Source of the DNA: a virus
DNA length: 25,157 nt
Virus record (IMG/VR): IMGVR_UViG_3300030106_004333
Span: 1 to 25,157 of that record
Strand: one strand, 5' to 3'
Both the position numbers and the translations under genes were made by a program. The notes beneath the pieces were generated by a model. It searched no databases. It was not told the origin of the DNA and saw only the letters and a list, made by a program, of their open reading frames with translations. Within the stretch, counting starts at the first letter, position 1. Every line of letters starts with the position of its first letter. This document shows, piece by piece, positions 14,613-21,608 of the stretch.

Positions 14613-15476
14613 CTATTTGCCTATAGACAGTTTACCTTTTAAATCTAAATACACTTCCTGATTGTCAGGATTTTGTAAATATTCAATCGTTTGCTCAAGT
14701 GTATATCCTACAATGTCTCCACCAGGAAGTTGATATTTAGTACCATTCTTTACAAGAACTCTTGCAGATGTGCAATCGTCAATAAAAGCTCTCATTTTAA
14801 ATGTAGGATCTTCTACAGTATTTAAGAAATTCTGAGGATCATCTGATACGATTTTATCCAGTTGCGATTCAACAAAGTCTACAGACGCATCGTCTCCAGC
14901 TCGTTTACCCATAACTTTAAGAACATCTTGCATTTCTGTAGTAGACATGTTACTAAATACTTTGTAAGCTTTACGCTTAAGTTTAGATTTCTTATTTTCA
15001 ACTCTGGCTTCTTGCTCTTGTGAAGTCATTACATATTCTGCAAATGGAGAATCAAATCTTTCCATTTCAGAATTTGCAACTCTTTGGTGAGCTTTTAAAA
15101 CCAAATATTTTAACTCATCTTCTGGGAAACTAAGATCAAGAATGACTCCATCTTTAGGCACATCAATTCTAAACATAGTCCAATAATCTCTATTGTATCT
15201 AGATAATGTACCAGGAGACATGCTCATTTTGTCTTCAAGACGTCTCTCATCTTCCTCAGTTAAACCAGTGTTAAGTACTCCTGTACCTCTTGCAGCTTGA
15301 ACAGTTAAACGTTCAAAACATTTAGAGTAGCGGATGGCCCCGTCGTGATCGTCGGGCAGCCATCCATTTCTCTTAATAGGTTTTAAAGTAACCTTATCTG
15401 GTGTTGTATTTATAATAACACTTTCTTCCTTCACTGCAGGAGTAGTCTCTGTTTTTACAGTTTCTTTCTTTGCCAT
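14613..15476 (-). CDS. Conserved head-module protein of unknown function (287 aa)
   Basis: The first ~30 residues are Lys/Glu/Thr-rich and probably disordered. A folded part follows with NGWLPDDHDGAIRYSKCFERL (split as ~37-57), TGLTEEDERRLE (~70-81) and a beta segment DYWTMFRIDVP. A Lys-rich helix follows (ENKKSKLKRKAYKV, ~160-173), then a helical C-terminal half ending near DLKGKLSIGK. Similar proteins occur after the capsid gene in Bacteroidota phages as far as I recall, without assigned function. Possible roles are internal head protein, capsid-associated protein or connector part. The basic helix would suit contact with packaged DNA. It lies 33 bp after the capsid gene and 1 bp before the adaptor gene. 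Confidence 0.7.
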   Translation of the reverse strand: MAKKETVKTETTPAVKEESVIINTTPDKVTLKPIKRNGWLPDDHDGAIRYSKCFERLTVQAARGTGVLNTGLTEEDERRLEDKMSMSPGTLSRYNRDYWTMFRIDVPKDGVILDLSFPEDELKYLVLKAHQRVANSEMERFDSPFAEYVMTSQEQEARVENKKSKLKRKAYKVFSNMSTTEMQDVLKVMGKRAGDDASVDFVESQLDKIVSDDPQNFLNTVEDPTFKMRAFIDDCTSARVLVKNGTKYQLPGGDIVGYTLEQTIEYLQNPDNQEVYLDLKGKLSIGK

Positions 15477-15509
15477 CTTCTTTCGTGTTTATATTAATTT
15501 ATTATTCTA

Positions 15510-16952
15510 TTATACTGCAGATGAGTAAATCAATTCAGCACAAGACATTGGGTTTGCAATAAGCACACCTTGTTGAGCTTGAGCAAATAGTTGATAACCA
15601 TCTACTGCAGAAGCAGATCCTTTAGCAAAAGAAGTGTTAGGACCAAGTGGTGAAGTAGAACCAGCTACGTGCCACATTAATTCTTTACGTCCTTTAGGAT
15701 ATACTCTACGAATATTCTTCTCACCGCCTGAAGTACCCATGTTAAGGATAGTGTAACGGTAAGATTCAGTGAAACCACCTTTTGGGTGTGGTACACGGTT
15801 ACGTACTTCATCATCATACATTGGTAAGTGAACTAAAGTAAATCGGATACCTTGTGGCCCCATAAACTCTCTGTACTGACCTTGGAATGATAAGTTTTGT
15901 CCAGATCCACCAATTCTTTTAGAATCTAATGGTTGGAAACGAGCAGCGTGGTTTTCAAGAGCTCTATGGAATTGTACCATACCTCTTTCACCTGTAAACG
16001 CTACGAAGTGACGTTGATCTTCTGGAAGAATGTTAATTGATAAATTCAATAATACATCTTCTAAATAATCAATTGAGAAATCAGTGTAGTGGAACTTGTA
16101 AGACGGTGAGATTTGCTCACGTAATCCTGCACCTTCAATAATTGGAGAACCAGAATCACCCATCATAGAGTAAGTACCATTATTCTGTTTGTTAGACTTA
16201 GCAAAGAATAACATTCTTTCTTTTTCTTTCATCCACTGACACATAAACTCGTATTCAGCATATTGAGTCCAGATCTTAGTAGTCTTGTTAGACTTAGGAT
16301 CCATCATCTCAATAACTAAAGGACGTTGGTGCATGTTACCAGGAATAGTATAAGTCTTAGATAAGAAAGACATAGCATTACGCATTTTAAATGGAGAGTT
16401 GTAGCTCGTTTCACCATACGTTCTGTTTAATGTTCTTTCTTGTGGAGAGTACTCTTTACTTGCTTTAGATCCCACAGCTAATAATGAAGGAGCAATAAAG
16501 TCCTCTGGGTTACCAGACATCAATTGACATGGATAAACAAATGAAGTACCTGACATGTAAGGCTCACGCATTACACGAACAGCAGTTTCACCGTCATCTA
16601 AAACCAATTTATCAGTAACTGCAAAATACTTTTCAGCAAAAGTAATTAAAACTTCTGCACCATATCGACCTGGAGTTGCTCCAGAAGGTGCTGCTGTAAT
16701 AGTAATTGCACGCTCGTCGTCCCCTTTCAGGTACCACTCGTAATCATTATCATCTGGAAGTTCTTGCTCGCCTCCACCAATTGATAAAAAATAATCTAAA
16801 CCAGCATACTGGTTTAATCCAAAAACTCTACTAATGATGTTTGACACCAATGTAGGTTCTTGCGCAAATACGCTTCCTAGGTGGTTCTCAGTTGTTAAGC
16901 CAGACCAACTCTTAGGAGCATACATTTGTAATGAACTAATGTTGTTTGCCAT
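15510..16952 (-). CDS. Major capsid protein (480 aa)
   Basis: The protein forms the icosahedral shell. Its N-terminus has the pattern SVFAQEPTLVSNIISRVFG (27-45), which I associate with crAss-like and related Bacteroidota phage capsid proteins. The following Trp/Tyr/Gly-rich beta segments, the long central helix region (WTQYAEYEFMCQWMKEKERM, ~228-247) and the C-terminal beta strands fit an HK97-fold subunit in the ~490-residue class. It follows the acidic scaffold gene by 44 bp and precedes the head-module gene, the usual portal-scaffold-capsid order. The coding sequence is visibly less AT-skewed than the distal tail genes, fitting high expression. There is no Shine-Dalgarno motif; the leader is A/T-rich (TTAATTCAAA before ATG). 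No N-terminal propeptide or protease site can be told from sequence alone. Confidence 0.85.
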   Translation of the reverse strand: MANNISSLQMYAPKSWSGLTTENHLGSVFAQEPTLVSNIISRVFGLNQYAGLDYFLSIGGGEQELPDDNDYEWYLKGDDERAITITAAPSGATPGRYGAEVLITFAEKYFAVTDKLVLDDGETAVRVMREPYMSGTSFVYPCQLMSGNPEDFIAPSLLAVGSKASKEYSPQERTLNRTYGETSYNSPFKMRNAMSFLSKTYTIPGNMHQRPLVIEMMDPKSNKTTKIWTQYAEYEFMCQWMKEKERMLFFAKSNKQNNGTYSMMGDSGSPIIEGAGLREQISPSYKFHYTDFSIDYLEDVLLNLSINILPEDQRHFVAFTGERGMVQFHRALENHAARFQPLDSKRIGGSGQNLSFQGQYREFMGPQGIRFTLVHLPMYDDEVRNRVPHPKGGFTESYRYTILNMGTSGGEKNIRRVYPKGRKELMWHVAGSTSPLGPNTSFAKGSASAVDGYQLFAQAQQGVLIANPMSCAELIYSSAV

Positions 16953-16996
16953 TTTGAATTAATTTAATTATTACTTGTTGTTTATATAAATAGCTC

Positions 16997-18163
16997 CTAT
17001 CGCAGAGATTTTCTCATAGTGTCAAAATCAACATTTTTTGAGGTACCTCTACTTGGTCTGGAACCAGTTTTTTTCGTACTCTTTATCGCATCAGCTAACT
17101 TCCGTGTTGATTTGGTAGTCGACTGGCGCTCAAACGCTGAAAAATCCCACTTAAGGACTGTCGCTAAATATGCTATTTTTAAATCGAACTCAGGATCTTT
17201 TTCTCTCATTCTCATGATTTCATTTTTTCCTTGTTTGTCCAACTTAGTTATACCCTTATACAAATTGTCTTTATCTTTAGGAGACAAATTAAATCCAGGT
17301 AAAATTTCTTCTTTTTTTCCAATATGATCTTTAAGATCTACAAGCCATTTTTCATGCGCTTCAATTCTTTGCTTTTGCTCTTCTTTTTGAGCTTTAATCA
17401 TATTTTCTTTTTCATTCTTTTGTAAGTCTTTTAATGAAGCAAGCGCGTCTTCTGCTTCTTCATACAAAACTCCAGTGTCTTCGTATCTTTCTAACTTACG
17501 AGTAATTCTTTCATCAGACCACCCGCTTCTAGAAAGTAAATCTTTTATAAGCATTTTTTGTAGACTCCCATTCTCTTTTAAAGATTCTGCAGTAACATTC
17601 TCGTAAGATTTCTCACCTGCGCTCATGTTAATTAAGTCATACATGTTTACACCTGCTTCGTAGTTATCTAGTAAATACTTGATCTCTTCAGGCATATTTT
17701 CTTTATACTCTTCTACTTTACTAGTAATAGTTTCTTGAACTTTATCTAGTAACCATTCTTCTGAGTTTTCAAACTCTTCATCTTTAAAGTCAATTAAACC
17801 GCTATCTCTTTGGATTTCTGCGAACACTTTAAGTGCTGCGCCGTCATCTTCAGTATCTTGTTCAGTTTCGCTTGCTTCAGTTGTTTCTGAAACTTGCTCC
17901 TCTGTATTTTCTTCAACAGTTTCTGCTTGCGGTTCATCTTCTTTAACTTCTTCTTCAGAGGCTTCCTCTTCTTTTACTTTTGGCTCAGGTATTTCGTCAA
18001 CCTCTTGTATTTTTAACTCAGGGTTAAAAATTCCAGGATCTTCCGTTTTAGTCTCTTCACCTGCAGCCTCTGGCTGCTTTTCCTCTGCTTTTGGACTTGA
18101 AGTAATACTATCAAGTACGCTTAAATCCAATCCTTCTAAAATGTTATCTTCTCCTATTGCCAT
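16997..18163 (-). CDS. Acidic scaffolding-like protein (388 aa)
   Basis: About 130 N-terminal residues are strongly acidic and Glu/Thr/Ser/Pro-rich, probably disordered. The middle is helical and charged with likely coiled coil (SLKDLQKNEKENMIKAQKEE and following, ~245-275). The last ~45 residues are basic, rich in Lys, Arg, Ser and Thr (KKTGSRPSRGTSKN). An acidic helical body with a basic C-terminus that binds capsid subunits is typical of phage scaffolds. The position between portal and major capsid protein is the standard one. No serine protease motif was seen, so a fused maturation protease is not supported. The start is ATG at 18163, about 15 bp after the predicted transcription start of the promoter at 18185-18214, so this is the first gene of its transcript. 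Confidence 0.75.
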   Translation of the reverse strand: MAIGEDNILEGLDLSVLDSITSSPKAEEKQPEAAGEETKTEDPGIFNPELKIQEVDEIPEPKVKEEEASEEEVKEDEPQAETVEENTEEQVSETTEASETEQDTEDDGAALKVFAEIQRDSGLIDFKDEEFENSEEWLLDKVQETITSKVEEYKENMPEEIKYLLDNYEAGVNMYDLINMSAGEKSYENVTAESLKENGSLQKMLIKDLLSRSGWSDERITRKLERYEDTGVLYEEAEDALASLKDLQKNEKENMIKAQKEEQKQRIEAHEKWLVDLKDHIGKKEEILPGFNLSPKDKDNLYKGITKLDKQGKNEIMRMREKDPEFDLKIAYLATVLKWDFSAFERQSTTKSTRKLADAIKSTKKTGSRPSRGTSKNVDFDTMRKSLR

Positions 18164-18184
18164 AGAATTTTATTTATTAAGTGA

Positions 18185-18214
18185 CAAAAATAATTATTTT
18201 AAGTTATTTTACAA
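18185..18214 (-). promoter_or_regulatory. Bacteroidota-type promoter for the scaffold-capsid operon
   Basis: On the minus strand: TTG (18214-18212, within GTGTTG), exactly 19 bp, then TATTTTTG (18192-18185), matching the Bacteroidota -7 consensus TAnnTTTG. The predicted start of transcription is ~18179, leaving a short leader before ATG 18163. The -7 box and spacing are identical to those of the promoter at 21530-21560. Confidence 0.75.
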
Positions 18215-18251
18215 CACCTTGCCACCGTAGTGTATGCAAAATTAATTTGTA

Positions 18252-18264
18252 TTTATAGCTAAAA
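18252..18264 (-). repeat. 13-bp operon-boundary repeat, copy 2
   Basis: Minus-strand TTTTAGCTATAAA, identical to 21608-21596. In both places it lies at the 3' end of the preceding gene, 36-38 bp upstream of the promoter's -33 element. It may be an activator site or part of a conserved terminator-promoter cassette. Confidence 0.7.
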
Positions 18265-18286
18265 TCTAATTTTGCAGATTAGATTT
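18262..18286 (-). terminator. AT-rich hairpin over the portal stop codon, possible weak terminator
   Basis: A perfect 9-bp inverted repeat AAATCTAAT / ATTAGATTT (arms 18286-18278 and 18270-18262) with a 7-nt loop includes the portal's last codons and TAG stop. It is followed by TTTAGC on the minus strand, a poor T-tract, so a weak terminator or 3'-end stabiliser is as likely as full termination. Confidence 0.45.
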
Positions 18287-20662
18287 ATTGTTTGCTTTTT
18301 TTACTTTTTCTCTTTCTATAGATTCTTTAGCTTGATTTTGACGTCTAGTCTCTCCAAGTTTTTCTCGCTCTAAATTTAGTTTAGCTATATCTATATCGTC
18401 TCTTATGTTATTATTATTAGCATCTCTATCTTGAGCTTTGCTTTCTGCATTAATCAATGCTACTTCTACTTTCGTTTGGTTGTCTTGCGAATTTCTGGCA
18501 TCTTCTCTATTTTCTTTTTCGATCTCGAACTGCATTTGCATCTGCTGCTGTTGTTGTTGCATTTGCATTTGTTGTTGTTGCAGCATTTCATTTCGCTGTT
18601 GAGTTTCTGCCTCTGAACGTTTAAGGTTGTGACGTAAGTCTGCAAGAGAGCTTGCATTATAAATTTGTACAACATCTGACAATGACATTTTATCATTTTG
18701 TAAAGCTGCATGAGTAAGTTGTTTTAGAGCTTCGATAGCCATGTTATCTTTAGCTGAGTTAGAAACAAATAATCCGTATTCAGAATTTTTAAATTCATCA
18801 CCGTTTAATTTAAAGAATACATTTGCTAAATCATCTGTCATGTATTGGAATCGTTTAGACTTACCTTTGTAAACATCTTTAGATACGTTTAACAAACATT
18901 CCATAACTCTAACCTTTGTTTGGTTATGCACTTCATACCACTTTTCAGTGATGTAAGAAGATTGTTGTACAGATCTTTCTGTGTTACCAACTAACTCAGA
19001 AGTAGAGATAGATCCCATTCTTTGAGGAGTTACACCTGCTAGATTGTGGATCTTTTGCTCTGTAAATTCTAATAGCTGTATATGTTGTTGAATATGATTA
19101 CCAGTTTCCATATCTATCACTTTGTTCTGTGTAGATATGTTACCTGCTAATTTACCAGTGGATTGTCCTTTTTTACCTTCGTTAAACGAGTCAACAAAAC
19201 CAAACTTCATTGACTGTGCATAGTACATCCACTTTTCTATTTCCCATCCATCAGGAACTAGTGACAAATCTATAAGTGCAATCTTACCTTGGTTAGATGC
19301 AATAGCTAATTCTAACCTGTACCACAGTGTTATGTACATATACACCCATGGAACTAATCTGTCCATTAAAGAAACAGATTGCGCATTGTTTGCATTATAT
19401 ATTGTTCCAACATATCCAGAGCTGCACATAGATACATTATCCATGTGTCTAAATTGTTGTGGTCTTACTCTAATATTAATGTATGTGTTTTCTCCGATCT
19501 TTGTTCCTTCCCAATACTCGTTAATCCACATCCATTCTATAGACTCTCCTATAGATTCATTTATCTTATAGGTTTCTCCTACCATCATCTCTTGAGGCAT
19601 ACCTAACTCATCATAGTAAGTAAGTCTACCTATTTTTCTCATAGACTTCCACACCACTTTAGTTACACGTATGTTTCCATCTTGATCGTAGTAGTTAAAT
19701 AAACTAGAATTACCGTCATTACCTTCACGGTTTTCTATATATAACTTTTCTTGTGCAGGATAATTAAGTATACTCTGACTATCTATAGATCCTCTGTTAC
19801 CTTGCTCTTTTTCTAACTTGTCTATTTGAGCAGGAGTTAGATCTTCGTAAAAATTGTCTATAACAGTATTGATAGACATAAATGTATCTTCTACAATTAT
19901 GTCTGCGTTATCTACGTAATCTTCATTGTGCGGCAGTAAACAATAAAATTCTAATGGGTTAACTCTTCTTACAGTAGGCTCATTAGATATTTCTTCTACA
20001 CAGTATATTTCTTCACCTGCAATTAAAGCATCCTCCCATCCCTTAGCAAATTTAACTTTTAAATTCTGATCTCTTTCAAGAAAATTTAAGAGCTTGTTTG
20101 CAATAGATTCATTCATATCTTGAAAATCGTAATCAAAATACTTTTGAATCCTTTTTAATTCTTCTGGGATATTTTGTTGAGCGGCGTTAAGTAATTGTTG
20201 CTGCTCTTCAGGGTTTTGTGGTTCAGCCTGCTGCGACATGAATTGTTGCATAGACTGTTGCATTAAACCTTGAAAATAAGAAAGCACTCTATCTTTCTTC
20301 TCTTCTTCTTTAGAGGTTATAGCCTCTTCGTTTATAGATCTGACTATAACAGTGAATGCTCTTTTAGCTTCTTCACCGAACAGTAGATTAAATATAGGAG
20401 ATACTACATCATAGTATTGTAGAGTAGCAGGAAGTTCTGCAACCCCTCCTAATCCTAGAGGATCAGTTACATATTCTAGATCTTTCTTGTCGAACTTACC
20501 GTTATACAAATCGTAGTTCCGCTTTTTCTTAAAGCGAGAACTACGTCGTGTATGATCGTAAATACCTACTAAGCCTAATCCAGCTTCTATGCAATCTTCT
20601 CCCCACTTCTGAGTCTTTTTCCTTCGACTCAGTTTTTGTCTGGGAAAATCTAAATGAGGCAT
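18266..20662 (-). CDS. Portal protein (798 aa)
   Basis: The dodecameric portal forms the DNA entry and exit vertex. The length (~800) and N-terminal pattern fit the large portals of crAss-like and related phages: a basic start, NYDLYNGKFD (49-58), LPATLQYYDVVSPI (77-90) and NLLFGEEAKR (92-101). The middle contains mixed alpha/beta wing and stem segments, with EIYCVEEISNEPTVRRVNP (~218-236) typical of portal wings. The C-terminal ~115 residues are a glutamine-rich and charged helical tail (~688-710 almost all Gln/Met), a likely coiled-coil barrel or disordered extension. It follows the two small decoration-like genes by 9 bp. The stop TAG lies inside a 9-bp hairpin. The family call is by pattern; supported by order relative to TerL, scaffold and capsid. 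Confidence 0.85.
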   Translation of the reverse strand: MPHLDFPRQKLSRRKKTQKWGEDCIEAGLGLVGIYDHTRRSSRFKKKRNYDLYNGKFDKKDLEYVTDPLGLGGVAELPATLQYYDVVSPIFNLLFGEEAKRAFTVIVRSINEEAITSKEEEKKDRVLSYFQGLMQQSMQQFMSQQAEPQNPEEQQQLLNAAQQNIPEELKRIQKYFDYDFQDMNESIANKLLNFLERDQNLKVKFAKGWEDALIAGEEIYCVEEISNEPTVRRVNPLEFYCLLPHNEDYVDNADIIVEDTFMSINTVIDNFYEDLTPAQIDKLEKEQGNRGSIDSQSILNYPAQEKLYIENREGNDGNSSLFNYYDQDGNIRVTKVVWKSMRKIGRLTYYDELGMPQEMMVGETYKINESIGESIEWMWINEYWEGTKIGENTYINIRVRPQQFRHMDNVSMCSSGYVGTIYNANNAQSVSLMDRLVPWVYMYITLWYRLELAIASNQGKIALIDLSLVPDGWEIEKWMYYAQSMKFGFVDSFNEGKKGQSTGKLAGNISTQNKVIDMETGNHIQQHIQLLEFTEQKIHNLAGVTPQRMGSISTSELVGNTERSVQQSSYITEKWYEVHNQTKVRVMECLLNVSKDVYKGKSKRFQYMTDDLANVFFKLNGDEFKNSEYGLFVSNSAKDNMAIEALKQLTHAALQNDKMSLSDVVQIYNASSLADLRHNLKRSEAETQQRNEMLQQQQMQMQQQQQQMQMQFEIEKENREDARNSQDNQTKVEVALINAESKAQDRDANNNNIRDDIDIAKLNLEREKLGETRRQNQAKESIEREKVKKANNKSNLQN

Positions 20663-20671
20663 AAATTAGTT

Positions 20672-21061
20672 TTAGTCTACTTCTAATAGCATAAATTCTA
20701 CTATCGGAGTATTTGCTGATGATTTACATTGAATCTTTGTATTGTCTGCTGACGGATAGAAAGCAAATTCTCCTGGAGCTAGTCTACAGAATATTTGGTC
20801 ACCATCGTCTGCAAAAATTAAAGAATCTGTTGCATCTGGATTTTTTAGGTATACATAAGCTTTCTTACCACCATCTGTAGAACCTGCTAAAGCTTCTACG
20901 TTAATGTCTGCGTAAGAAGTACTTGTTACCATTGTTGTTAAACCTTGTCGGTTATCACCATTTATAGTAAGAGCATCTGTTACAGTTCTTGACACATTAA
21001 CCATGTCAAATAAATCTGTACTGCTGATGCTAAATGTTACGTTTAAAGTTGCGTCTGCCAT
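20672..21061 (-). CDS. Small structural/decoration-like protein, paralog 2 (129 aa)
   Basis: Clearly homologous to the preceding 138-residue protein. Shared features are NVT then STDLF near residues 7-17, a Thr-x-Thr-Asp turn, a strand AYVYLKN, LAPGEFAFYPSAD (~92-104) and a C-terminal VEFMLLE. The protein is beta-rich, with no enzymatic motif. Size, tandem arrangement and position between TerL and portal suggest a head decoration, cement or minor virion subunit (inference). It sits 9 bp before the portal start. The copies are diverged enough (roughly a quarter to a third identical by eye) that they are likely to have separate roles. Confidence 0.65.
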   Translation of the reverse strand: MADATLNVTFSISSTDLFDMVNVSRTVTDALTINGDNRQGLTTMVTSTSYADINVEALAGSTDGGKKAYVYLKNPDATDSLIFADDGDQIFCRLAPGEFAFYPSADNTKIQCKSSANTPIVEFMLLEVD

Positions 21062-21080
21062 GTCTTAAATATTTTTAAAA

Positions 21081-21497
21081 TTATGCTGCTTTATCAAATA
21101 GAAGGAATTCTACTGTTGGATTACCTGTTGCTGGCTCTACATCTATTCCTTGCATGTCAGCAATTGGCATAAACATGAACTCACCAGGTCCTAAAACTGC
21201 AAACCAGTCATCACCTGTTGAAGCTGAACCTACAGCCGATCTTAAACCTACTTTAATATATTCTCCAGTAGTGCTACTTGTGTTATGTAGAAATATATAA
21301 GATGCATCGTTTGTTCCGTCTAAAGCTTTATTATCTAAGGTTAGCGCATCTTTAGTACTAGATCCTGTTGTATATAGACGGCCTAGAATTTTTGAATCCC
21401 CTGCAGGAGATAAGACATCTGTCTCTGTAAAGCTAATGTTTTGTTTTGCAAACAAATCTGTGCTATTCAGAGTTAATGTTACGTTTACTGTTGCCAT
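21081..21497 (-). CDS. Small structural/decoration-like protein, paralog 1 (138 aa)
   Basis: First gene of its transcript, about 30 bp after the promoter at 21530-21560. A beta-rich protein with NVTLTLNSTDLF (4-15), a Thr-Glu-Thr-Asp turn, a strand ASYIFLHN, LGPGEFMFMPIAD (~101-113) and a closing VEFLLFD. All of these are mirrored in the next gene, so the pair is a tandem duplication. Low charge and many Ser/Thr/Gly suit a capsid surface protein. Being first behind a strong-looking promoter suggests many copies are made, which favours decoration protein over a minor part. Function is inferred from context; no named family is claimed. Confidence 0.65.
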   Translation of the reverse strand: MATVNVTLTLNSTDLFAKQNISFTETDVLSPAGDSKILGRLYTTGSSTKDALTLDNKALDGTNDASYIFLHNTSSTTGEYIKVGLRSAVGSASTGDDWFAVLGPGEFMFMPIADMQGIDVEPATGNPTVEFLLFDKAA

Positions 21498-21529
21498 ATT
21501 ATTATTTTTAAAATTCGCGAATTAAAGCA

Positions 21530-21560
21530 CAAAAATATAAATTTTCAATAAGGGTGCAAA
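21530..21560 (-). promoter_or_regulatory. Bacteroidota-type promoter for the decoration-portal operon
   Basis: On the minus strand: TTTG (21560-21557), exactly 19 bp, then TATTTTTG (21537-21530), matching the Bacteroidota consensus TTTG / TAnnTTTG. The start of transcription is expected near 21524, about 27 bp before ATG 21497. The gap of 105 bp before it is one of the two longest in the window. Confidence 0.8.
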
Positions 21561-21564
21561 TAAT

Positions 21565-21582
21565 AATCTATAAAATTAGATT
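21565..21582 (-). terminator. Possible weak hairpin after TerL
   Basis: A 6-bp inverted repeat AATCTA / TAGATT with a 6-nt loop, 20-40 bp after the TerL stop and just upstream of the promoter; the minus-strand RNA continues ATTATTT. It starts with the same AATCTAAT word as the portal 3' hairpin. All A/T except one pair, so termination is uncertain. Confidence 0.3.
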
Positions 21583-21595
21583 TTATGTTTTTGCG

Positions 21596-21608
21596 TTTAT
21601 AGCTAAAA
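21596..21608 (-). repeat. 13-bp operon-boundary repeat, copy 1
   Basis: Minus-strand TTTTAGCTATAAA spanning the TerL stop codon, identical to 18264-18252 at the portal stop codon. Both copies sit 66-67 bp upstream of an identical TATTTTTG promoter box. Confidence 0.7.

Noticed and set aside
16953-16996. Promoter just upstream of the major capsid gene
   Set aside because: The 44-bp gap has no TAnnTTTG box; the AT-rich leader is enough for translation, and the capsid gene can be transcribed from the 18.2-kb promoter.
16997-18163. Scaffold gene as a fused protease-scaffold
   Set aside because: No Ser/His/Asp protease motif or typical fold signature; only acidic, helical and basic regions are seen.
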